A stretch of DNA of 9,931 bases from positions 1 through 9,931 of the forward strand of contig DBNL01000035.1 in NCBI GenBank assembly GCA_002299785.1, read 5' to 3'. Origin of the DNA: Verrucomicrobia bacterium UBA673. Its GTDB lineage: Bacteria > Verrucomicrobiota > Verrucomicrobiia > Limisphaerales > UBA1096. Below the pieces are notes generated by a model. It worked only from the letters and a program-made list of their open reading frames with translations, was not told the origin of the DNA and searched no databases. Made by a program: the position numbers and the translations under genes. This document shows, piece after piece, positions 1 to 7,500 of the stretch. The first letter of the stretch is position 1. Each line of letters opens with the position of its first letter.

Positions 1-11
1 TGCGTAAGGCC

Positions 12-1436
12 GTGAAGAAGAAGACGGCGAAGAAGAAGGCAGCTAAGAAGAAGCGTCTCAAGTCCCACCCATCACAGAAAAGTCAGGAGCAGAAAACTGC
101 TCCTGAAACGAGCAATTCTTCAGGACAAGACCTTGGCCAAGCGGACGGGAGTGCCCCCGATTCCGTGGACGATATTTCGCAGCATGATGACCCATATCAT
201 CATGACTACGAACACGACGATCACGATTCCTACCATGCCCATCACGACGAGCACTACCATCATGGGCATGAGGAACACCAGGATACAGATCACACCGAGC
301 CGGCGCTGAGTGCGCCCCTACCGGTTCCACGCAGCGGTGGCCCCGACGGCGACGACACGATGCCCGAGCTGGACGAAAACGGCGAGGAATTCGGTGGCCC
401 GGTCAAGTCGTTCCTCGAGCACATGGAGGATTTGCGCTGGGTCCTCATCCGCTGCGTCGCCGCCTTGGGCGTGGCCATGGTTGCCTGTCTCGCCGGTGCG
501 CCGCTGCTGGTCGATACGCTGGCCCGGCCTCTTGGAGAGGCCAAGCAGATCCTCACGGAAAACCGAATGGAAACCTTGAGCGAGGAGGGTAAAAGCGAAA
601 TCCACGTTCGGCTCACTCAGGAGGATGTCTTTCGCATCCCTGTCGAAACCAACCTTCTCAACGAGGCCTACAAGCTGCTCGACCTGACCAACGAGGTCAA
701 CGCATTCAACCTCATCCCGGCGGTGGAGGATGGCAAACTGCAGTTGCTCCTGCAGCCCAGCACAAAGACCCAAGCCGCCGGTAGAGAAAGCACCCAGGCC
801 GGGCCGGAGCTAAAATCCATGGGTCCTCTCAGTGGATTCTTGGTCGCCCTGCAAATGGCCTTCTACGGTGGCATCATGATTTCGTTACCTTTTATACTGT
901 TTTTCCTCGGCCAATTCACCTTCCCGGCCCTGCGGAGGAAGGAGAAAAAATATCTTGTCACTGCCGTCATCATCGGCGGCGGACTTTTCTTTTGCGGCGC
1001 AGCTTTTTGTTACTTTTTACTGATGGAAATAGCGTTGAGCACGGCGGCGCTGTTTGCGAACTGGCTGAACTTCGGGGCCGATATTTGGAGGGCTGAAGAT
1101 TACATAACCTTTGTCTGTAAATTCATGATAGGCATGGGTATCGCCTTCGAACTCCCGGTTGTCATCCTCCTTCTCGTGAAAATAGGGGTGCTCGATTACA
1201 AGAAACTCTCCAAATTCAGAATGTATTGGGTGATCATCAACCTTATACTTGCATCGATTCTCACCCCGCCGGATATCGTTACACAGATGCTCATGGCCCT
1301 GCCGATGCAAATCTTCTACGAGTGCAGCATTTTCATCGCTTGGATTTGGCATCGCCGCGACCGAAAAAAAGAGGCGCAACTCGCAAAAGAAGAAGCCGAG
1401 GCCAACAAAACCTCCACTGAAGAGCCTGAAAAATAG
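12..1436 (+). CDS. tatC: Sec-independent protein translocase subunit TatC, with long charged N-terminal extension
   Basis: This is the multispanning core of the twin-arginine translocase, which recognises RR signal peptides and exports folded proteins across the inner membrane. The TatC core starts near residue 130. It has FLEHMEDLR (134-142, the cytoplasmic signal-binding segment), TM1 about 144-167, FTFPALRRKEKK (302-313, matching the E. coli F94/E103 region), the glutamate in GIAFELPV (about 376-383), and LTPPDIVTQ (417-425) followed by the last membrane helix. Two features are odd. The 130-residue N-terminus has Lys/Ala repeats (1-20), then 14 His among Asp/Glu/Tyr at 58-94. The loop between TM1 and TM2 (about 168-270) is much longer than in E. 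coli TatC. The tail is Lys/Glu-rich. The GTG at 12 is the first start codon in the window, but the frame is open to base 1, so the true start may lie upstream. The family call is very sure; the start is uncertain. Confidence 0.95.
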   Translation: MKKKTAKKKAAKKKRLKSHPSQKSQEQKTAPETSNSSGQDLGQADGSAPDSVDDISQHDDPYHHDYEHDDHDSYHAHHDEHYHHGHEEHQDTDHTEPALSAPLPVPRSGGPDGDDTMPELDENGEEFGGPVKSFLEHMEDLRWVLIRCVAALGVAMVACLAGAPLLVDTLARPLGEAKQILTENRMETLSEEGKSEIHVRLTQEDVFRIPVETNLLNEAYKLLDLTNEVNAFNLIPAVEDGKLQLLLQPSTKTQAAGRESTQAGPELKSMGPLSGFLVALQMAFYGGIMISLPFILFFLGQFTFPALRRKEKKYLVTAVIIGGGLFFCGAAFCYFLLMEIALSTAALFANWLNFGADIWRAEDYITFVCKFMIGMGIAFELPVVILLLVKIGVLDYKKLSKFRMYWVIINLILASILTPPDIVTQMLMALPMQIFYECSIFIAWIWHRRDRKKEAQLAKEEAEANKTSTEEPEK

Positions 1437-1498
1437 TTCCAAAAGACTTTACACCGCCGCCTTTCTGGCTAAGCTCATGCACCTGTTTATCTAATCCA

Positions 1499-2002
1499 AT
1501 GAGATTTTTCGCAAAAACAACTGGCGTTGCCGCTCTTGTTGCCGTCCTCTCGGTTGGCTGTGCCGGCCCTGAAAATAAGCTTGGGCGCGGCATCCGCAAT
1601 TTCAGCGAGTTCACCCGCTTGGGCGAATTTAACCGTTCTGTCGAGCAAACCGCCCTCTGGGATGGCCCGCAGCACGCTTACACCACGGGTGTCATTCGTG
1701 GCCTGAGCCGCACCGTTGCGAGAACCGCCGTAGGTTTTGCGGAGATTGTCACCTTTCCTTTTCCCACCCCGAACTACGAGCCGTGGCTGCAAGGGGCCAA
1801 AGTGTTTCCGGATCCCTCGATGGCCACGCTGCAGTACCCGTGGGGTGGCTTGGTGATGCCAGACGATGCACTATTCCCCTCCAGCTACACGCCTGGCCTT
1901 TGGGATGACGGTGTCTTTCACCCAAACACTGCAATCGGTTTTGGTGGCGGCGACGTGGCCCCATTCTTTCCTGGAAGCCGCTTCAGGGTGTTTGACCACT
2001 GA
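1499..2002 (+). CDS. TIGR04073-like exosortase-associated lipoprotein (167 aa)
   Basis: This is a small exported protein. The N-terminus MRFFAKTTGVAALVAVLSVGC is a lipoprotein-type signal peptide with Cys21 as the likely lipidated residue; the lipobox SVGC is slightly atypical. The mature part has the pattern KLGRGIRNF (about 28-36) and later GVIRGLSRTVARTAVGFAEIVTFPFPTP (about 64-91). That matches my memory of family TIGR04073, short proteins found mainly in genomes with exosortase/PEP-CTERM systems. Their molecular function is not known to me. The C-terminal half (about 92-167) is rich in Gly, Pro, Phe and Trp and contains no motif I recognise. It starts 62 bases after tatC and ends just before a strong terminator, so it may be the last gene of a tatC transcript. 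No clear Shine-Dalgarno sequence precedes the ATG. Alternative: an unrelated verrucomicrobial lipoprotein. Confidence 0.72.
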   Translation: MRFFAKTTGVAALVAVLSVGCAGPENKLGRGIRNFSEFTRLGEFNRSVEQTALWDGPQHAYTTGVIRGLSRTVARTAVGFAEIVTFPFPTPNYEPWLQGAKVFPDPSMATLQYPWGGLVMPDDALFPSSYTPGLWDDGVFHPNTAIGFGGGDVAPFFPGSRFRVFDH

Positions 2003-2023
2003 GCATCAATTCAGCAGTTTTAC

Positions 2024-2054
2024 GGGCGTCAACCCTGCGGTTGACGCCTTTTTT
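2024..2054 (+). terminator. Intrinsic (Rho-independent) terminator
   Basis: A perfect 10-bp GC-rich stem pairs 2025-2034 (GGCGTCAACC) with 2039-2048 (GGTTGACGCC), around the tetraloop CTGC. Six T follow directly (2049-2054). It lies 22 bases after the stop codon of the lipoprotein gene and would end that transcript. The ispE start codon follows at 2060, so any ispE mRNA starting upstream must carry this hairpin in its leader. Confidence 0.88.
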
Positions 2055-2059
2055 ATGTC

Positions 2060-2959
2060 GTGAAACTCAGCCGCAAATCATACTGTAAAATCAACCTGCT
2101 GCTCAACGTCGTCGGCCAGCGTGCCGACAGCTTTCACGAGTTGGAAATGCTGATGCTACCCGTGCCGATTTTTGACCGGCTCGACTTCGAGTTACTCAGC
2201 CACGGTATCGAGCTCACCTGCAACCAACCAGGCATCCCCAACGATTCCAGCAACTTGGCTTGCCTAGCCGCCGAATCATTCACGGCCAAGGCTGGAGTCA
2301 CAGGCGGCGTCCGCATCCACCTCGAAAAATCCATACCCGCTGAGGGCGGTCTCGGTGGAGGCAGCAGCAACGCGGCAGCAACCCTCCTTGCGCTCAACGA
2401 ACTCCACGACCAGCCGCTTGACCAAGGGACGTTGCACGACCTCGCCGCCGAACTCGGCAGTGACGTCCCCTTCTTTATGCAAAGCCAAGCGGCCGTGGCC
2501 AAAGGCCGCGGCGAAATTATCGATCCGGTTGCGCCACTCGATGCGCTCGACGGTAAGTCGCTGCTGCTCGTCAGGCCCGGCTTCGGTGTCCCAACGCCCT
2601 GGGCGTACCAAGGCTTGGCCAAGTTTCCCCGGGCGAAAAACAGACCACTTGGCCAGGCGAACGAGTTGGCCAAGAACTTGGCCAACAGCTCGCTGACTGA
2701 AGTCGGCGACGCCTTTTACAACTCACTCGAGGCGCCGGTCTTTGACAAGTTTCCGCTGCTCAAGCTCATCAAGCAATACGCCTTGGCCAACGGCGCGGAG
2801 GCCGCGCTCCTGTGCGGCAGCGGCTCGACCGTTTTCGCGATCTGCCCGGAAGCCGAGACGGCTCAGTCGCTTGGACAAGCAATAGAGGCGGAGTTTGGGA
2901 AGCAATCACTCGCACAGACCGTCCCGTTGCTCGGCTACTTCCCCAACACTGTCGCGTAG
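2060..2959 (+). CDS. ispE: 4-diphosphocytidyl-2-C-methyl-D-erythritol kinase (IspE)
   Basis: This GHMP-family kinase phosphorylates the 2-hydroxyl of CDP-methylerythritol with ATP, in the cytoplasmic MEP pathway to isopentenyl diphosphate. The landmarks are in the expected order: SYCKINLLLNVVGQRADSFHEL at 7-28 with substrate-binding Lys10; the ATP-binding glycine-rich motif PAEGGLGGGSSNAAA at 93-107; LGSDVPFFM at 132-140 with catalytic Asp135; and the third GHMP motif LCGSGSTVFAI at 251-261. The length of 299 residues is slightly above the E. coli enzyme (283). The only start in frame before the conserved Lys10 region is GTG at 2060, because an in-frame stop sits at 2042-2044. There is no purine-rich ribosome binding site, since the bases before the start are the terminator T-tract plus ATGTC. 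The gene is convergent with the phospholipase D gene, with a gap of nine bases. Confidence 0.96.
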   Translation: MKLSRKSYCKINLLLNVVGQRADSFHELEMLMLPVPIFDRLDFELLSHGIELTCNQPGIPNDSSNLACLAAESFTAKAGVTGGVRIHLEKSIPAEGGLGGGSSNAAATLLALNELHDQPLDQGTLHDLAAELGSDVPFFMQSQAAVAKGRGEIIDPVAPLDALDGKSLLLVRPGFGVPTPWAYQGLAKFPRAKNRPLGQANELAKNLANSSLTEVGDAFYNSLEAPVFDKFPLLKLIKQYALANGAEAALLCGSGSTVFAICPEAETAQSLGQAIEAEFGKQSLAQTVPLLGYFPNTVA

Positions 2960-2968
2960 TCGGGAGCA

Positions 2969-4411
2969 CTACAGCCAACCTTTGAAGATCAGCGCGGGGA
3001 GGGTGTGCCATTTCATGCGGCGGATTTTTTTTAGTGACGCTCCGAGGTAACGCGGGCGGGCGTCCGCCGGCAATCCGTCCAGCCCAATGCGGATGCCCTT
3101 CTTTTCGATGCGCTCCCTAATCGAGCGAAGCAGTTCACCGGCCATCGCCGCTGATTGAAACTCAATGGCGACTTCCGTGTTCAACCGCTCGGAGCGGGGG
3201 TCGATGTTGAATGATCCAACCACACCGATGCAGGCCCGCTCCAGAACCATACTCTTGGAGTGCAGTGTCTCCATCCCCTCGCGGCCCGGTTCGCCCGCGA
3301 GTTCATAAATCTCTAGCCCAAGGACGAGGTGGTCTTCCTTTTTTCTCTGGTAAACAGCCTGCACTAGTAGATTGTCGGTCGAGTTGAGGGAGTTGGTAAA
3401 AACTACCACACGAACGCCACGCCGAAGGGCATCTCCCAGAACGGTTCGGGCTTTTCGCGTCAGGATAAGATACGGCGACTCGATCCAAATCGTCTCACCC
3501 GGCGCAGCATTTTTCACCAACTCAGCGATGTGGAATCCCGTGTTTTGTCCGCGGGTTTTCCTACCATTGAGATCGGCAAAAAAACGGATTTCATCCACCG
3601 GCCGCAGTCGCTGATTCCAGTCGGTGCCGCTTGGCAACTGCACGACTCTCGGCTCCGACTGAAACTCCGCCCAAGCCCGGTCGAGCACCGCCTTGCCCTT
3701 GTCGATGTCTCGCTGAAGGATGGCCCGGTGCACCGGCGGGATGGCCCGGCGGCGGCTCGCCGTGAGTCGCTTGGGCGAGTCGTCGGGCCGGATGAGACAG
3801 CGATATTTGCCAACGTGCATTGGCTTCACCTTCGGCCCGTTCCAGAGCGTCATGAAGTGTACGTTGGCCTGTGCGGCGGTTTCGCCCTCAACGAGGATGT
3901 CGCGGTCAATCCGGTTACGAAATACCGTGTCGCCCTCTTTCCGGAATCGGCTCAGCCCGAAATAGGAATTATCGATGTTGCGCCCGCCGGTGATCAGCAA
4001 GTTGCCGTCCGCAATGAATAGCTTATCGTGCAAACGCCGGTTGAATCGAAATGGCTTCAGCGGGTCGAACGGGTGAAACACCCGGATCTCCACGCCTTCC
4101 CGGATCAGGTGCGCGCCAAGGTGCGTGGGAATTTTATTAAAAAGAGCATCAACCATCAGCCGCACCTTTACGCCGCGCCGCGCCGTTTCGCGTAACAGCG
4201 CGAAGCCCCGCATCGTGAAATCGTCCTCCTCCCCGCCCACGTAAAAGTAGGAGATATTCAGTTCACGCCGCGCCCCGATGGCGAGATCGTACCGGGATTG
4301 CGCGGCGTCCGCCGGGCCATTGATCAGGCAAACACGGTCGGCCACTGCCAACGAGAGGTCAACTGTCAGCAGAACGCAACTCGCAAACAGGAGCTTGGCC
4401 AGGCGATTCAT
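2969..4411 (-). CDS. Phospholipase D superfamily protein, ClsC-like cardiolipin synthase
   Basis: This 480-residue protein has two PLD (HKD) catalytic motifs. The first is HDKLFIAD at 128-135, followed by GGRNIDNSYFG (142-152). The second is HSKSMVLE at 384-391, followed by GSFNIDPRSERLNTE (399-413). The GGRNI and GSFNLDPRS-type extensions are typical of the ClsC/YmdC branch of bacterial cardiolipin synthases, which join phosphatidyl groups to make cardiolipin; the exact substrate cannot be read from sequence. The second motif has Glu391 where Asp is usual. Residues 1-25 (MNRLAKLL...SLAVA) look like a signal peptide or membrane anchor, so the enzyme probably acts at the outer face of the inner membrane. 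I chose the ATG at 4411 because this hydrophobic N-terminus starts there. The open frame runs 242 codons further upstream, but only antisense to the divergent LamG gene. The gene is divergent from the LamG protein gene across a 126-base spacer. Confidence 0.85.
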   Translation of the reverse strand: MNRLAKLLFASCVLLTVDLSLAVADRVCLINGPADAAQSRYDLAIGARRELNISYFYVGGEEDDFTMRGFALLRETARRGVKVRLMVDALFNKIPTHLGAHLIREGVEIRVFHPFDPLKPFRFNRRLHDKLFIADGNLLITGGRNIDNSYFGLSRFRKEGDTVFRNRIDRDILVEGETAAQANVHFMTLWNGPKVKPMHVGKYRCLIRPDDSPKRLTASRRRAIPPVHRAILQRDIDKGKAVLDRAWAEFQSEPRVVQLPSGTDWNQRLRPVDEIRFFADLNGRKTRGQNTGFHIAELVKNAAPGETIWIESPYLILTRKARTVLGDALRRGVRVVVFTNSLNSTDNLLVQAVYQRKKEDHLVLGLEIYELAGEPGREGMETLHSKSMVLERACIGVVGSFNIDPRSERLNTEVAIEFQSAAMAGELLRSIRERIEKKGIRIGLDGLPADARPRYLGASLKKIRRMKWHTLPALIFKGWL

Positions 4412-4537
4412 CGGTGGCGACTGTGTAACCGCAGAACCAGCAAATAACAACGATTTCCGCTTGGCCAAGCGGATGATAAGACTTGCATGTCCCTTTTCGA
4501 ACGGCACCATTCCCATTGTTCCAAACTTGAATTCACC
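4412..4537. promoter_or_regulatory. Divergent intergenic region between the PLD gene and the LamG protein gene
   Basis: This 126-base spacer must hold the promoters of both divergent genes unless they are transcribed from elsewhere. I saw no convincing -35/-10 pair on either strand; reading toward the PLD gene there is a weak TATCAT near 4472-4477. The main visible structure is the 18-base palindrome listed separately. There is no clear Shine-Dalgarno site before either start. Confidence 0.5.
4456..4473. promoter_or_regulatory. 18-base perfect palindrome, possible operator
   Basis: TCCGCTTGGCCAAGCGGA equals its own reverse complement over all 18 bases. It lies 45 bases upstream of the PLD start and about 65 bases upstream of the LamG protein start, where a site controlling both genes would sit. 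Its centre is the TTGGCCAA octamer that recurs in this window, so it may instead be an extended copy of a genome-wide motif. Binding by a regulator is inference only. Confidence 0.45.
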
Positions 4538-7500
4538 ATGAAAATAACCATGCACTTCACTCGTTGTATCCGTTTGACCCGTCGCTTGGCCATGGCGACA
4601 GGTTTGAGTCTCGGCTTGGCCATGGCGACCAACGCCATCGCCGATCCGGCCAAGATCACCACGCAGCCAAGCGATGTCTCGGCGGAAGCCGGAAGCGCGA
4701 CGAGCTTGGCGGCGGAAGCGTCCGGCAGCCCAAACACCTATCGCTGGCACAGAGCCAACGGCGGCGGCGGCGCGCTGGGTTTCGCGGGCGGCAACCAGTA
4801 CGTCTCGGTGCCGATCGACGTGCCTGAGACGGAGTACACGGTGGAGTTCTGGTTTCGCACGGAGGATCCCAACGCGGGTTTGTTCTGCGTGGTAGATGCC
4901 AATCTTGGTGGAGGTGGCCACGACCGGCACATCCATCTCACTAACGGCAACGTCCGCATCCGCACCTGGAGCGGCCCGGGCGTGGAGGTGTCCGAGGGAT
5001 TGAACCTGGCCGACGGGAAGTGGCACCACATCGCACATGTAATCAGCTACGAGCTCGGAGGGCAGTTCGTTTACATGGATGGCGAACTGGTGATCGAAGG
5101 AATCAAGGACATGTCCGACTTCGACTGGCAGCAGCACATCAACATCGGTTTCTCCAACGATGCCGCCAGCCAGTATCTAAACGGGCAGCTAGATGAGCTT
5201 CGCATTTGGGATTACGCCCTTGAGGAGGAAGAAATCCAGGCACGGATGAACAAGCCACTCAGCGGCGACGAGGAGTGGCTGCTGGCTTATTACAACTTTG
5301 ACCAAGCCGACGGTGACACGCTGACCGACCTGAGCGGCAACGAGTACGATGGCACGCTGGTGAACTTTGCAGAGAGCGGCTGGACCTCATCATCGGCTCG
5401 GCTCGGGCTGGAGTCGGCCATGAGCGACGGTGGTGGCATCACCGGCACCGACTCGACGGAGTTGAAGTTCGCCCACTTGGCGAAGGCCGACGAAGACACA
5501 TACCACCTACGCGTTAACAATCCCGACAACGACGTCGCAACCAACAAGGTCAAGCTGACGGTCACTGCTGAGACGGTTCCGCCAACTCTGTTGTCCCACG
5601 GCGCATTGGTAACTGAGGATGAGTACACAGAAGTCGCCGTACGCTTTGATGAGGCATTGAACCCGGAAACAGCGGGCGATGCAGGCAACTACTCGATCGA
5701 CGGGGCCAACGTGGTGGATGTGATTGTACAGGACAGCGGTGACGGGGTGTTGCTTGATGTCGAGGGCCTGGAAGTTGGCGACTACCAGCTCAACGTCTCG
5801 GGGGTGACGGATCTTGCCGGAAACAAGATAACCCCCTCCAATACCCCGGGAGGCTTCATCTCTCTGCAGGTGTTGAACATCGGCGATGTCGACCCCACCG
5901 GTGTGGCACACAATTTCGGCAATGAAATCGAGGTAATCGCCAGGGGGTTTGATATTTGGTCCAACGCCGATGACTTTACGTTCCTGTTTGAGGAAAAGAC
6001 CGGCGACTTTGACATGGCGGTGCAAGTGCCCAAAATCGACAATCCCGGCGGGGCGTGGGCGCGCAATGGCCTAATGGTCCGCGAGACCCTGGATGACAAC
6101 AGCATGATGCTCGGCGCGTTCGCCACGCCACCCAGTGGACAGGGCTACTTCGCCCTTGAGCGACGCGAGGAGTCAGTTAACCCGCAATGGTGGAACAATA
6201 ATGGCACCCCAGGCAGCCCGGTTTTGCAAGGCGGGATAAAATACGGCACGGACACCGTGCCCGGTCTGCCCAACCTGTGGATCCGGATGAAACGTTCCGG
6301 CAATCGGTTCACCGCATTCCGCAGTGCCAACGGACAGGACTGGATCGAGATGGGAGTGACGAATCTCGAGTTCTCTGAAACTGTGTATTTTGGCATCAGT
6401 CAGGCCCAGCATTCAGGCACGAAAGGCTACGCCGCATACACGAATTACGGTCCATTCTTCTACTCCGGCACAGAGATCGCCATCACCAAGTCGCCGCAAA
6501 GCGGCATCGGCACACTTGGCTGGGATCACACGTTTGAGGTTGGCTACACGGCGACCACCGCTGGCAAACCACTCGCCATTGGAGAGCTGACATTTCAATG
6601 GCTCAAGAATGGTCAGGCAATAGAAGGAGCCGACGATCCTACCTACACCACACCGGGGGTTTTGACGACGAATGATGGAGGGAGCCGCTACTCAGTAACC
6701 GTAAGCATGGGTGATTTGGCCGTGACGTCCGGCGAGGCGGTGTTATCCGTGGCCAAGGACAGCACTCCTCCCAAGGTGGCCAAAGCCAGCGCCACCAAGC
6801 CAAGCGCTTCCGCCGGCGGCGGCGGAGCAGCGTTGCGCTTCAACGGTGGCGGCCAATACGTCTCTGTTCCTATGGATATTCCCGAGACCGACTACACGGT
6901 GGAGTTCTGGTTCCGCACCGAGGATCCCAACGCCGGACTGTACTGCGTGGTGGATGCCAATCTTGGTGGAGGAGGTCATGACCGTCACCTGCACCTAACC
7001 GAGGGCAACATCCGAGTCCGGACCTGGAGCGGCCCCGGCGTGGAGATGTCCTCCGGGTTGAACCTGGCGGACGGGCAGTGGCATCACCTTGCCCACACAC
7101 TGGGTACCGCTGCCAATGGCCAGCAGATCTTTATCGATGGCAAACTGGTTGTCCAGGGAGCAAAAAATATGTCCGACTTCGACTGGCAAAAGCACCTTAA
7201 CTTCGGTTTCTCCAACGACGCCGGTTCGCAGTACCTGGTGGGTGAACTGGACGAACTTCGCGTCTGGGGCATTGTTCGCACAGAGGAGGAAATCAACGCC
7301 AACATGAACAAACCACTGGGGGACGAGGCCGACCTGCTGGCTTACTACAACTTCGACGAAGTCATCGGTACGGTTCTGCCGGATGGCGTAGGGGGCAACG
7401 ACGGTGGGCTGATGAGCATGGGCGACCGTAATTGGACGATCTCGGAGGCCCCCCTTGGCCAGGCGCCACTGGAGGGCTTCGAGTTGCCGACAACATTAGA

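Noticed and set aside
1437..1498. Promoter for the lipoprotein gene (TTTACA at 1448, TATCTA near the start)
   Set aside because: The spacing between the candidate boxes is wrong and the match is weak, so it is not listed as a feature.
2134..2685. Long antisense open frames over ispE, including 183 codons on the - strand
   Set aside because: They show GC-rich shadow composition with no recognisable motif, over a well-supported kinase gene.
3530..4021. 163-codon + strand open frame over the PLD gene
   Set aside because: It is antisense to both HKD-bearing halves of a clear PLD protein and has no domain or signal of its own.
4487..4537. Upstream ATG giving a 17-residue longer LamG protein
   Set aside because: The extra residues (MSLFERHHSHCSKLEFT) precede a normal signal peptide and would spoil its charged N-region. 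The ATG at 4538 fits better, though it is not proven.
4412..5137. A 242-codon open upstream extension of the PLD gene on the - strand
   Set aside because: It is antisense to the LamG1 coding region and shows no domain. The PLD signal peptide starts cleanly at the ATG at 4411.
5507..6025. 172-codon - strand open frame inside the LamG protein gene
   Set aside because: It is a shadow of the Big_5 and concanavalin-like coding region and has no motif.
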